59,217 bases of DNA from an uncultured Oscillospiraceae bacterium (GTDB lineage: Bacteria; Bacillota; Clostridia; Oscillospirales; Acutalibacteraceae). The notes beneath the pieces were generated by a model. It worked only from the letters and a program-made list of their open reading frames with translations. It did not search any database and had not been told where the DNA came from. The translations under genes and the position numbers were made by a program. Below are positions 44,383 through 51,946 of this stretch, piece by piece (position 1 is the stretch's first letter; the number at the start of each line of letters is the position of its first letter). The stretch spans positions 1-59,217 of the forward strand of contig CABULH010000021.1 in assembly GCA_902492455.1 (NCBI GenBank). Direction: 5' to 3'.

Positions 44383-45244
44383 CGGAGATTTCCGGACATA
44401 GGCCGTCCAGCTCCTCCAGGGTGATGGCGTAATCTTCGATGCCATGGGCAATGGCTTCTTTATCCTTAGGCTCGATTTTCAGGCTGCGGTGAACCTTGGC
44501 GGAGGAATACTGGCCGCTTTTGCAGTTGTGCTTCCACCAATACACTCGGCGGATTTCCATGCTGCCGTCCGGCCGGGCGGAGGAAACATCGTTTTCAAAC
44601 AGGGTGTTCAGCGCCTGATGGATGTTGTCCGCATCCTCCTCGGTGAACCCGGTTTTCTCCGCCAGCTGGCAGTTGATGCTGCCATAGAACACATACAGGC
44701 CGAAGGGTACCCGATGCTTCATGCCCATGGTGTCGGAGGATTTTTTGTCCGCGTCCTTGCCTGGCTCGCTGTTGACGCTTTTGGTGATCTGAATATCCGC
44801 CACGGTGATGGGGGAAACGCTGAACGCCGGGTGAACCGATACCGGCCCCCGCACCCCCACCGACACCCCGGCGGCGGAATCCTTCTCCTTGCCCGGCTTA
44901 AAGGCGAACACCTGGCCGAAAGCCCGCACATCGGCCCACTGCTGACAGGCGATGCGGGCATACTGCTCCCGGTCCTTGATCCCCTTCAATTCAGCGCAGC
45001 TTTCCACCCGCTCCCGCAGGCTTTTGCAGCCGTCCACACAGCGGTCGTCGGACTGGACAAACACCGGCTGCCCCATATCCATCAGCCGGTTGCGGATTTT
45101 CCGCTTGATGCACACGTCGGAAATCTCTCCGTAGCCGTCGTAATCCTCCCGGGGCCGGTTGCCGTTGAGGGGATCACCGTTGGGGTTGGCGTTTTTGACG
45201 GTCAGAATCACCGCGAAATCGATTTTATTCTGCAGGACACTCAT
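44372..45244 (-). CDS. cas7: Cascade backbone protein Cas7 (Csd2)
   Basis: The 290-aa RAMP protein has the family's N-terminal pattern: FAVILTVKNANPNGDPLNGN, then RPREDYDGYGEISDVCIKRK, and a later GVRGPVSVHPAFSVSPI and KHRVPFGLYVFYG. Multiple copies coat the crRNA spacer. AAAAGGAGG lies 8 nt before the ATG. It lies 34 bp downstream of cas8c. Confidence 0.97.
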   Translation of the reverse strand: MSVLQNKIDFAVILTVKNANPNGDPLNGNRPREDYDGYGEISDVCIKRKIRNRLMDMGQPVFVQSDDRCVDGCKSLRERVESCAELKGIKDREQYARIACQQWADVRAFGQVFAFKPGKEKDSAAGVSVGVRGPVSVHPAFSVSPITVADIQITKSVNSEPGKDADKKSSDTMGMKHRVPFGLYVFYGSINCQLAEKTGFTEEDADNIHQALNTLFENDVSSARPDGSMEIRRVYWWKHNCKSGQYSSAKVHRSLKIEPKDKEAIAHGIEDYAITLEELDGLCPEISDGL

Positions 45245-45278
45245 GGAATTGACCTCCTTTTATTTTTTATCTATCGTT

Positions 45279-45674
45279 TTACTCTTCCTCAGTCTGCTTC
45301 GCCGCTTCGTCGTTTTCGGTTTCTGTGCCCGCACGGAAAGCCGCCATCTGGCTGGCATATCCCAGCAAATACAGGGGCGAGAGGGGCTTGTCGTTGAAAT
45401 CCTCCGGCGGAATCCGACTGAGAATATCCTGCATCAGCATCTCCACCTTGGGCGTTCCGCCTCTGCGATAACGGTTCAAATAGGGCAGCAGCCGGTTAGA
45501 TATGTCCTTCCAGGCGTGGGCCGGGTGCTGACTGAACAGCACCTGCATCCGTTCCGCATTGGTCTGGCGGGGATCGTTGCCCGCCATCCATTGGGCTGTC
45601 TCCTCCAAACGTCTGGCACAGGCCAGCGCCCGGCCAAAGAGATAATCCCGATCATTGCAGCTTTCATCCGGCAT
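45279..45674 (-). CDS. cas11c: internally translated Cascade small subunit Cas11c
   Basis: Inside cas8c, and in the same frame, AGGAGG (45683-45688) sits exactly 8 nt before an ATG at 45674. Translation from it gives a 131-aa helical protein beginning MPDESCNDRDYLFGRALACA. In type I-C systems the Cas11 small subunit is made by internal initiation within cas8c, and both the position and strength of this site fit that. Expression here is inferred from the site. Confidence 0.8.
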   Translation of the reverse strand: MPDESCNDRDYLFGRALACARRLEETAQWMAGNDPRQTNAERMQVLFSQHPAHAWKDISNRLLPYLNRYRRGGTPKVEMLMQDILSRIPPEDFNDKPLSPLYLLGYASQMAAFRAGTETENDEAAKQTEEE

Positions 45675-47210
45675 TTTCCAGTCCTCCTCTTTTCTGTTGA
45701 TTCTGCCCCTGTCGCCGTAGTATTTGCGAATCAGGGCACAGGCGATGCTCAAGGTTTTCCGGGCTTCCCAAGACTCCAGCGCCACGGCATTGGTGGCTCG
45801 CCGGGCGGCGCAGAGCATCAGATCCACCGGCAGCGAAGCGCCGTCGGTGATGCAGGGTAGCAGCCGCTCGGTAGTGGCGGCTTTCAGCTTGTCGTCCACC
45901 CGGGAGCCATAGGCCGCTTCGGCAATTTCGGCAGGAGAGGGCGCTCCCTCAAAGGGCTTCACGCCCCCCTTTTTGTCCCCGCTGTTTCGGTCGGTCCAAT
46001 AGGTATGCTTCCAGGCGCAGGAAGTGTGCCAGTCATTGACCCGGTCCAGCAGCTCCCCCAGCCCCTTTTCCCGGTAATAGAAAATGGACAGCCGCCCGGG
46101 GGTGGCGGAATCCAGGCCAATCACCACGGCGGTGGTATTATCGTCCGCCCTCTCCCGGTAGCCTCTGACGGCCTTCTTGAAGCGTTGGGCGAATTCCTCT
46201 CCGGTGGAGGGTGGCAGACTATCCAGCATCAGCCAGCTGCTGTACTCTCCGGTGTTCATGGTGAGGAAATGGTGGGGAAGCTGATCGGCGGCGATCAGCC
46301 AGGTCAGGATCACCTGGTCACCGCGGATGCTACCCTGGCGGGAGATCAGCCACCGCAGGGCGCTGTGGGCCTTTTCGGTGGTTTCCCGCCCCACGCTGAC
46401 CGCTTCCCGTGCTTCCTCGAACCTTCCCCGAAAGGTGAACCCGGTCATATCGTTGCTGGATATCAGCTTGGCGCCGTCGCCGGGATTGCGGATTTTTCTG
46501 GGACTCAGCCGGGAGGCGGGCATCTCTTTTCCCAGCACCATACATGTATCCCAGTCTTCTGACAAGCTGTTCTGATAGTCGATCCAGCTCTGCCGCACCG
46601 CCGTATCCTCCCATAGACGGGAAGTGGATGCTCCACTGTCAAAGACGAGGAAACGGACAAAAGCATCCAGCTGGCCGCCGGTCACCGCTCGGAAAATAGG
46701 CGGCGAATCTTCTTCTCCCGTCCATTTATCCGGGAAATTCCCCTCTTCATCCCGATACAGCAGCCGGTCCGCCGCCAGATCCTCCAGCAGCCTCCCTTTC
46801 TTCAGATAGGCATACACCGCTTTTACAGCGGGATGCCCATAAGCAGAAGCACACCATTTTCCTAATAAGGTCATATAAGCGGGATAGGCGTATTTTTTCT
46901 CCGGACCATAAGCCAGGTAATCCCCGGCTATGTAGGACAGTTTATCAAACAGGGGATGGGGATCAGGTGCGCTGGTGCGGCTGGCCGAGCTTTCCGTGCA
47001 GGGGATGATGATGGTCATATCCCCTTTGTCGGTGATCACCCGTCCCCGGCCTGACAGCCAGTTGCCCTCCATGTCCAAAGCGATTTCCAGTTGGGCCTGC
47101 TGGGTGGTGTGGTAGATGGGCAGCAGCGGCGTTTTGCCATCCAAGGGCATGACGCCTACTTCTCCTGCGAAAATATCGTAGGTTTCGCACAGCCTCTCCA
47201 TCCAGCTCAT
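45279..47210 (-). CDS. cas8c: Cascade large subunit Cas8c (Csd1)
   Basis: The 643-aa protein has the Csd1 N-terminus (LPIYHTTQQAQLEIALDMEG, DPHPLFDKLSYIAGDYLAYG), the central FTFRGRFEEAREAVSVGRET and ALRWLISRQGSIRGDQVILT, and a C-terminal helical part that also serves as Cas11c. Cas8c recognises the PAM and recruits Cas3. Start ATG 47210 overlaps the cas5 stop by 4 nt (ATGA). Confidence 0.97.
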   Translation of the reverse strand: MSWMERLCETYDIFAGEVGVMPLDGKTPLLPIYHTTQQAQLEIALDMEGNWLSGRGRVITDKGDMTIIIPCTESSASRTSAPDPHPLFDKLSYIAGDYLAYGPEKKYAYPAYMTLLGKWCASAYGHPAVKAVYAYLKKGRLLEDLAADRLLYRDEEGNFPDKWTGEEDSPPIFRAVTGGQLDAFVRFLVFDSGASTSRLWEDTAVRQSWIDYQNSLSEDWDTCMVLGKEMPASRLSPRKIRNPGDGAKLISSNDMTGFTFRGRFEEAREAVSVGRETTEKAHSALRWLISRQGSIRGDQVILTWLIAADQLPHHFLTMNTGEYSSWLMLDSLPPSTGEEFAQRFKKAVRGYRERADDNTTAVVIGLDSATPGRLSIFYYREKGLGELLDRVNDWHTSCAWKHTYWTDRNSGDKKGGVKPFEGAPSPAEIAEAAYGSRVDDKLKAATTERLLPCITDGASLPVDLMLCAARRATNAVALESWEARKTLSIACALIRKYYGDRGRINRKEEDWKMPDESCNDRDYLFGRALACARRLEETAQWMAGNDPRQTNAERMQVLFSQHPAHAWKDISNRLLPYLNRYRRGGTPKVEMLMQDILSRIPPEDFNDKPLSPLYLLGYASQMAAFRAGTETENDEAAKQTEEE

Positions 47211-47914
47211 AGGACCGCCTCCTCATCCGCGAAGGAGAAATTCTCCCCCGGCCGGAAGGGCTTGATCCCCATCTTCCGCACATCCCTGGTAACAGGACAT
47301 TCCTCCGGCGGGCAGAAACGGATGCGGCCAGCCTGCATTTTAGGATACCAGAACCGGGCAAGCAGCCGGTCCGAGCCGTTTTCCGACGGATAGGAAAAGC
47401 TGTGGAACTGCAGCCCAAAGGCGATTTCCCCCTCGTCGCCGTATGCGCTCTCTCCCACGCCGAAATCACAGGGCTCCACATAGCCCTGGCATTCCCGGGT
47501 GCCCAGGAAAATATCCCGCCGGCCGCCCCGCTGAATCATCCGCTTGGCAATGCTGTGATGCTTGTTCTCGTTCCGGTCGCCCGCCAGCTCCGGCCGGTGA
47601 TGATTCCAGACGAAGTGCGCCTTCACCTGATACTCCACATCCGTGAGATAGGTGTAGATGGAAAGGGTGTTGCCCCCGCTGAAATCAATGGGCCGGATGC
47701 CCTTGGACTGGGTGCGGATTCGCTTCATCACCCGGGCTTCGTCGATCACCCAGATCAGGGTCGGTTTCCAATAAACGCTTTCCAGAATGCCTTTCAGCGC
47801 CTGATAGGTGGGAATTTGGTAGCTGCATTTTTCCCCGCCCATACGGGTGATGGGGTCACTGAACAAGGCCGTTCGGCCGAAAACCCGGAAGCTGACACTG
47901 TTTTCATGCTCCAC
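47207..47914 (-). CDS. cas5c: Cas5d/Cas5c crRNA-processing endoribonuclease
   Basis: The 235-aa RAMP protein has SVSFRVFGRTALFSDPITRM, then GGEKCSYQIPTYQALKGILE, and the Lys-His containing NENKHHSIAKRMIQRGGRRD, as in I-C Cas5, which replaces Cas6 and cuts pre-crRNA at the repeat hairpin. It starts at GTG 47914 with AAAGGAG 9 nt upstream. It is the gene most directly relevant to processing of the crRNA-like RNA found upstream of cas3. Confidence 0.95.
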   Translation of the reverse strand: MEHENSVSFRVFGRTALFSDPITRMGGEKCSYQIPTYQALKGILESVYWKPTLIWVIDEARVMKRIRTQSKGIRPIDFSGGNTLSIYTYLTDVEYQVKAHFVWNHHRPELAGDRNENKHHSIAKRMIQRGGRRDIFLGTRECQGYVEPCDFGVGESAYGDEGEIAFGLQFHSFSYPSENGSDRLLARFWYPKMQAGRIRFCPPEECPVTRDVRKMGIKPFRPGENFSFADEEAVL

Positions 47915-47935
47915 GCATCATCACTCCTTTCATTG

Positions 47936-50377
47936 TTAATCAATCATGGGTTCCATCTTTCCCGGCTGGGAGATGCAGCCCATTTCCGCATCATAAAACC
48001 GGGGCTCCAAAGCCAGGATGCCGCTTTCTCCCAGAGGATAGATCCCTCCCAGTTCCTCCAAATGGCGGCGGCTGCCCTCATAAAGATGCACCGTGAACCG
48101 CTGGGCCTTCCGCAGCAGGGCGGGCAGTGTTTCCAGAGAAGCCGCCGCAATGTCTGTAATCCATTTCTTCCCCTCGCCGTAGGGAACCAGCACATCCGCT
48201 CCCTGATTCTCGATCACCTTCACCAGCTTTCCCGCCGTCTCAAAGGCTTGAATCAGCAACCGGCCGGGGTATGGTTTGCCGTCATCCCGCAGAACTAGAA
48301 GGGCCGCGTGGTTGCAGGACAGCAGATCATACAGCTCCACCGTCTTCGCCAAATGAGTTTCCCGATTGGAAACCGGATAATCCAGTTCCTCCCGATGCTC
48401 GTAATAATAATGTTGATAATAACTTTCCACTGCCGCAGGGGAGAGGGGATCCTTCCACTTCTCTTCCAGCACCTCATTGGCTGCGGCCTGGGCCTGACGG
48501 ATTTCCGGCAGCCTGTCCAGATTCTCCCCTTCGACACGCACCAGGATCACCTGTCCCAGCGGCCCCTTGGCATGGCGGTTGCACCGGCCCGCGGCCTGAG
48601 CAATGCTGTCGATTCCCGCCAGCGCCCGGATCACGCACCCGAAAGAGATATCCACCCCCGCCTCAATCAGTTGCGTGCTGACACAGATCACCGGTTCTTC
48701 CCTTTTCAATGCCTCTTTGAGCAGCTTCAGCTTGTCCATGCGGTGCTGGGGACACAAATCGGTGGACAGATAACAGAGGTTCCCTGCTTCTCCTTCCCTG
48801 TCCCGCAGCGCCTGAAACAGCCGCCGGGCATCCGACCGGGTGTTGAGAATCACCAGACAACTCCCCGCCTTCCGCCGCTGATCCGCCGCCAGCTCCGCCA
48901 ATTCCGCCGCTGAAAAGGGCGGGCGGGTGGTCAGATCCAGAATCTCGGTGCGCTGAAAAACCTTGTCTGAAATCAAATGGGATGGCACAACGGCGGGCGG
49001 ATCACCCGGCAGCACGGGAACCGGTACGCGGGAAAGCTCCGGCTGGGTGGCGGTGCAGAGCACCACCGTACAGCCGCAGAAATGCGCCAGAAAATTCAGC
49101 GCTCCATTGAGCATGCTGATAAACTTCACCGGCACCGCCTGCACCTCGTCCAGAATCAGCACCGCATTCGCCAGGCTGCGAAACCGCCTGGCACAAGCGG
49201 AACGTCCGCTGAACAGGGTGTTCAGAAACTGCACCATGGTGGTGAGGATCAGGGGAGAAGTCCAGCGTTCGGTCAGCAGCTGATAGCGGCTGATTTCCCA
49301 GTCGCCGTCCATCTGTACTTCCGTTTCCTCCGGGATCACATCGCTGTGATGCTCCAGAATCGCGTCTTCCTCCTGCAAAATCCGGCGGATTTCTCCGGCA
49401 TTCTGCTCCAATATGGTTTTGTAAGGCGCCACATAATAGATATGCCGCCGCCCCCGGCCAGCCTCCAGCAGCGCCAGCCGCAGGGCGGAGAGGGTCTTGC
49501 CGCCGCCGGTGGGTACGTCCAGACGATAGACGCCCGGACCCCGTCCCGCAAAATCCCGGCACACGTCGGAGATATCGCCTCTCAGCCGGTTGAGGGCGGT
49601 ATCCCGGGGCAGCTCCGCCAGATAGTCTTCCAGCCGCTGGGACAAGACCGGCCATAGAGAAAGAGGATCTTCCTCCCTGGGCCCTCTGCCGCCGGTTTCA
49701 AACAAAAAGGCATCCCACCGGTCGGCGTCGATCAGCGCACTGTGCAAAAACCGAGCGGCCATCCCCAGGCAGAACATTCTCTGGCTGTCCACCTGTAAAG
49801 CGTTTTCCCGTACCAATGGCAAATCCGCCCGCTGACAGAAAGCCGACAGCTGCCGAACCAAGCCGACGCATCCCTTCATAAAATTCGATACCTCAGAGGC
49901 CGCCCGCCAAACCATCCGGTCAACCTCTTCCGCATCCACGCATTGGGCAAAAAATGCCTCCACCGCCGCCTCGTAGGCGATCTCCCGCTTCGGATACAAT
50001 CGTTCCTGCAGCACATCCCTGCCGTCGGGAGCCAGGGAATCCGGCAGGCCGCTGTGATGCCCGCAGATGGCAACCGCCGCCAGGGAAACCGTGACCCCGG
50101 CGGCATCGGAAGCCATGCCGTACCGTTTTTCCAGCCAACGGGCGCCACAGGCGGAGTGATTGATCTTTCCTCTTTCCGACGGATCACCCTTCTCCAAATA
50201 ATTCTGAAATTCCGCCGCGGCTTTCCCCATATCATGAAGCAAACCCGTCAGCTTTCCCAAGGCGGATAGTCCCAAATCCCTGCAGGCATCCCCGCAGAAA
50301 TCCGCCACATTCCGGCTGTGTTCCCGCAGTGTCTGCCGCCGCTTCCTCTCACGGTCACAGCGTGCATAAAGCTTCAT
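47936..50377 (-). CDS. cas3: Cas3 helicase-nuclease
   Basis: The 813-aa protein, started at ATG 50377 with GGAGG 7 nt upstream, has an N-terminal HD nuclease domain (LREHSRNVADF, LTGLLHDMGKA at about 48, AICGHHSG at about 108) and an SF2 helicase: Walker A DVPTGGGKTLS at about 289-297, LILDEVQAVP at about 408, LCTATQPEL, QLIEAGVDISFG and AAGRCNRH. It is recruited by Cascade to nick and degrade DNA. All key residues are present, so interference should be functional. It is the first gene of the cas operon. Confidence 0.97.
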   Translation of the reverse strand: MKLYARCDRERKRRQTLREHSRNVADFCGDACRDLGLSALGKLTGLLHDMGKAAAEFQNYLEKGDPSERGKINHSACGARWLEKRYGMASDAAGVTVSLAAVAICGHHSGLPDSLAPDGRDVLQERLYPKREIAYEAAVEAFFAQCVDAEEVDRMVWRAASEVSNFMKGCVGLVRQLSAFCQRADLPLVRENALQVDSQRMFCLGMAARFLHSALIDADRWDAFLFETGGRGPREEDPLSLWPVLSQRLEDYLAELPRDTALNRLRGDISDVCRDFAGRGPGVYRLDVPTGGGKTLSALRLALLEAGRGRRHIYYVAPYKTILEQNAGEIRRILQEEDAILEHHSDVIPEETEVQMDGDWEISRYQLLTERWTSPLILTTMVQFLNTLFSGRSACARRFRSLANAVLILDEVQAVPVKFISMLNGALNFLAHFCGCTVVLCTATQPELSRVPVPVLPGDPPAVVPSHLISDKVFQRTEILDLTTRPPFSAAELAELAADQRRKAGSCLVILNTRSDARRLFQALRDREGEAGNLCYLSTDLCPQHRMDKLKLLKEALKREEPVICVSTQLIEAGVDISFGCVIRALAGIDSIAQAAGRCNRHAKGPLGQVILVRVEGENLDRLPEIRQAQAAANEVLEEKWKDPLSPAAVESYYQHYYYEHREELDYPVSNRETHLAKTVELYDLLSCNHAALLVLRDDGKPYPGRLLIQAFETAGKLVKVIENQGADVLVPYGEGKKWITDIAAASLETLPALLRKAQRFTVHLYEGSRRHLEELGGIYPLGESGILALEPRFYDAEMGCISQPGKMEPMID

Positions 50378-50416
50378 TCCATCCCTCCTTGCCGGCCATT
50401 TAAGTTCTTCTTTACA

Positions 50417-50445
50417 AGAATACCACGTTTTAACCATTTATTCAA
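50417..50445 (-). promoter_or_regulatory. promoter of the cas operon
   Basis: On the minus strand: TTGAAT (50440-50445), 17 bp, TATTCT (50417-50422). It lies 40 bp before the cas3 start and downstream of the terminator of the DUF3892-like gene, so the cas genes can be transcribed independently. Confidence 0.7.
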
Positions 50446-50487
50446 CACGTTTTTGCACCATTTTCGCCCATGTTCGACAGATGAAAA

Positions 50488-50516
50488 AGCGTCCCGCCAG
50501 AGGGGGCCGGGACGCT
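50488..50516 (-). terminator. terminator of the DUF3892-like gene
   Basis: CGGGACGCT/AGCGTCCCG 9-bp stem with an 11-nt loop. On the minus strand it is followed by TTTTT (50484-50488). Confidence 0.82.
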
Positions 50517-50534
50517 GCTGTGCTGAAATCTATG

Positions 50535-50801
50535 TTAGGACAACGGCAATTGAGAGAGATTGCCCGTGGAGGCACGATCCGGTTTGCTGCGCACATATTT
50601 CTGTCCACGAGCGCTTTTGGCGGGCAGCAGAATGGGATAAGGATATTGCCCGGTGCGCACCGCGCCCGGACGGTCCTTCGTTATATCGTAAAGGACCTCC
50701 TTACCGATATAACCGTCCAGTCCCTCGCCGCGCACATACAGCAAATCAATAATCGGCATTCCCTGTTCCCTGTGCACCTTGATTTTTTCAACAGTGATCA
50801 A
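50535..50801 (-). CDS. DUF3892-like small protein (88 aa)
   Basis: I start at TTG 50801, since AGGAGA is 8 nt upstream; the TTG at 50807 is too close to it. The 88-aa protein shows the DUF3892-type layout: a strand start (ITVEKIKV), a D-x-x-x-V-R turn, a helix (YIGKEVLYDITKD), and the C-terminal KYVRSKPDRASTGNLSQLP, which recalls the family's R-T-x-P-D/N-x-T-x-x-N-L-x-x-L-P end. The function is unknown. It has its own promoter and terminator, lies just upstream of the cas operon, and faces the crRNA-like RNA gene, so it may be the gene that RNA controls. Confidence 0.7.
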   Translation of the reverse strand: MITVEKIKVHREQGMPIIDLLYVRGEGLDGYIGKEVLYDITKDRPGAVRTGQYPYPILLPAKSARGQKYVRSKPDRASTGNLSQLPLS

Positions 50802-50834
50802 TATCAACTCTCCTATCAGTATTGATTAGGAGCG

Positions 50835-50886
50835 GCGTGTTTGCCGGATTATAACGACGGCAGCCTCCTTCCTTTGGCAAACACGC
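50835..50886 (-). repeat. inverted repeat in the leader of the DUF3892-like gene
   Basis: GCGTGTTTGCC (50835-50845) and GGCAAACACGC (50876-50886), 11-bp perfect arms around 30 nt. It lies 34 bp before the DUF3892 start, in the transcribed leader, and may be an RNA fold or an operator. Confidence 0.5.
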
Positions 50887-50970
50887 GGAAAGCGTTGAAA
50901 TCCCATTCGCGACATGGTAAAATAAAGATGCAAATGTTTATTCTCCATTTTGGGAAATTTGCACTTTCCA

Positions 50971-51008
50971 TACATCAACCGGGTAGTGTCATCTATCCGG
51001 TTGATGTA
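50971..51008 (-). repeat. second inverted repeat in the same leader
   Basis: TACATCAACCGG (50971-50982) and CCGGTTGATGTA (50997-51008), 12-bp perfect arms with a 14-nt loop, just downstream of the predicted minus-strand start. There is no convincing T-run in the minus direction. Confidence 0.5.
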
Positions 51009-51028
51009 TTTTATCAGCTCCGTGTTAT

Positions 51029-51057
51029 ATGATATTATATTCCCCCAAAAAAGTCAA
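51029..51057 (-). promoter_or_regulatory. minus-strand promoter toward the DUF3892-like gene
   Basis: TTGACT (51052-51057), 17 bp, TATCAT (51029-51034), read on the minus strand. Predicted start near 51022, giving a leader of about 220 nt before the DUF3892-like gene. Confidence 0.6.
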
Positions 51058-51108
51058 TAGATAAAGTAAGAAGGGAGGTTTATAACCCTCCCTTCTTACT
51101 TTATCTAT
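51057..51108. repeat. 22-bp perfect inverted repeat between divergent promoters
   Basis: The arms 51057-51078 (ATAGATAAAGTAAGAAGG...) and 51087-51108 pair perfectly around an 8-nt loop (TTTATAAC). Each arm contains TAGATA 17 bp from a TATAA-type hexamer, so it may also carry weak divergent promoters. Half of the PAM-flanked target of the crRNA-like RNA lies in the right arm. Confidence 0.75.
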
Positions 51109-51115
51109 CAATGAA
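51101..51115 (-). promoter_or_regulatory. PAM-flanked seed target of the crRNA-like RNA
   Basis: On the minus strand TTC (51115-51113) is followed by ATTGATAGATA (51112-51102). The crRNA-like RNA spacer begins ATTGAAAGATA, so 10 of 11 positions match and the only mismatch is position 6, which does not pair in type I crRNA-DNA hybrids. TTC is the usual I-C PAM. Matching stops after position 11. The site lies between the two divergent promoters and overlaps the inverted repeat. Confidence 0.6.
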
Positions 51116-51132
51116 GAATAATTTATTGTGAT

Positions 51133-51161
51133 TTGACAATTCCGATTTCCATATGTATAAT
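51133..51161 (+). promoter_or_regulatory. consensus promoter of the crRNA-like RNA
   Basis: TTGACA (51133-51138), 17 bp, TATAAT (51156-51161): both hexamers are exact consensus. The predicted start, 51167-51169, coincides with the first base of the degenerate CRISPR repeat. Confidence 0.88.
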
Positions 51162-51167
51162 AAATTG

Positions 51168-51276
51168 TCGCTCTCATGCAGAAGCGTGGATTGAAAAATT
51201 GAAAGATAGGTATGCAGGGATGTAATGACGTCCCACAGAAAAGAGGCTCTGTCTTATGACAGGGCCTCTTTCCTTT
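51168..51276 (+). ncRNA. stand-alone crRNA-like RNA with a degenerate I-C repeat
   Basis: A repeat relative at 51167-51197 keeps GTCGCTC at its start and AGCGTGGATTGAAA at its end, 23 of 32 positions of the array repeat, with an altered middle (TCATGCAGA) that can still fold as CGCT/AGCG plus TC/GA around a small loop. It is followed by a unique sequence (51198-51239) and a rho-independent terminator. The promoter is consensus and starts at the repeat. The first 11 nt of the spacer match a TTC-flanked site 85 bp away. No second repeat follows, so this is not an ordinary mini-array. It probably loads into Cascade as a partial guide that binds without cutting, as in CreA/CreR-type regulators. 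Confidence 0.72.
51240..51276 (+). terminator. terminator of the crRNA-like RNA
   Basis: AAAGAGGCTCTGTC-TTAT-GACAGGGCCTCTTT, one G-T step in a 14-bp stem, then CCTTTG. No coding region precedes it on this strand, which supports a short RNA gene. Confidence 0.8.
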
Positions 51277-51394
51277 GTATCGATCATCCATCCCCTTTCC
51301 TCATCCGCTTCGCCATGTTATACTGAAAATCAGCAACCAAAACGTAAGATTCCTTCCAACATTTCGTCTTATGAATCGAGAGGGGGATGCGGCG

Positions 51395-51946
51395 ATGGAC
51401 GACCTATCCATTATTCACCTGTTTCAGCAGCGGTCTGAAACGGCGGTGAGTGAGCTGCTGCGGCAATACGGCCGATTGCTCCGGCAGCTGGCGCGGAATA
51501 TTCTGCCCACAGAAGAGGATGCCGAAGAATGCGTCAACGACGCGGCGCTGGATGTTTGGAACTCCGTACCGCCCCAGACGCCCCGCTCCCTGTCTGCCTA
51601 TGCCTGTTCCCTGGCCCGCAACCGGGCGCTGGACCGCCGCCGTTATCTCTCGGCGGAAAAACGCAGCGGCGCCGACGTCATCGAGGCGGAGCTGGAATCC
51701 ATCGCCGGCGGCGATCCCATCGGCGAATATCTGGACAGCCGGGAGCTGCAGCAGATCCTGCAGGAATTCCTGGCCGCCCTCAGCCGGGAAAACCGCATCC
51801 TTTTTGTCAAGCGCTATTATTTCTGCAAAAGCGTGACCGCCATCGCCAACGAGATGCGCATGAGTGAAAACGCCGTCAGCGCCCGGCTTTCCCGGCTGCG
51901 TGACCGATTGAGCCGGCTTCTGCAAGAAAGTGAGGTATCCTTATGA
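51395..51946 (+). CDS. ECF-type RNA polymerase sigma factor
   Basis: The 183-aa protein has region 2 (ELLRQYGRLLRQLARNILPT, EDAEECVNDAALDVWNSVPP) and region 4 (LSRENRILFVKRYYFCKSVT, AIANEMRMSENAVSARLSRL), as in small sigma-70 factors. ATG 51395 follows GAGAGGGGG; longer readings lack a site. It overlaps the next gene by 4 nt (ATGA), the usual link between a sigma factor and its anti-sigma partner. A TATACT hexamer at 51319 may be part of its promoter. Confidence 0.9.
   Translation: MDDLSIIHLFQQRSETAVSELLRQYGRLLRQLARNILPTEEDAEECVNDAALDVWNSVPPQTPRSLSAYACSLARNRALDRRRYLSAEKRSGADVIEAELESIAGGDPIGEYLDSRELQQILQEFLAALSRENRILFVKRYYFCKSVTAIANEMRMSENAVSARLSRLRDRLSRLLQESEVSL

Noticed and set aside
50423..50450. 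Weak similarity of the crRNA-like spacer (TTGAA..A..GGT, 9 of 14) to the cas promoter
   Set aside because: No TTC PAM at the right side and mismatches inside the seed. The site at 51101-51115 is far better.
50845..51022. Search for a small CreT-like toxin frame in the leader of the DUF3892-like gene
   Set aside because: Short frames exist, but none has a convincing ribosome site with a start codon, so I do not call one.
51025..51291. 88-codon minus-strand frame across the crRNA-like RNA gene
   Set aside because: It runs through the promoter, palindrome and terminator, has no ribosome site, and its sequence resembles no protein.
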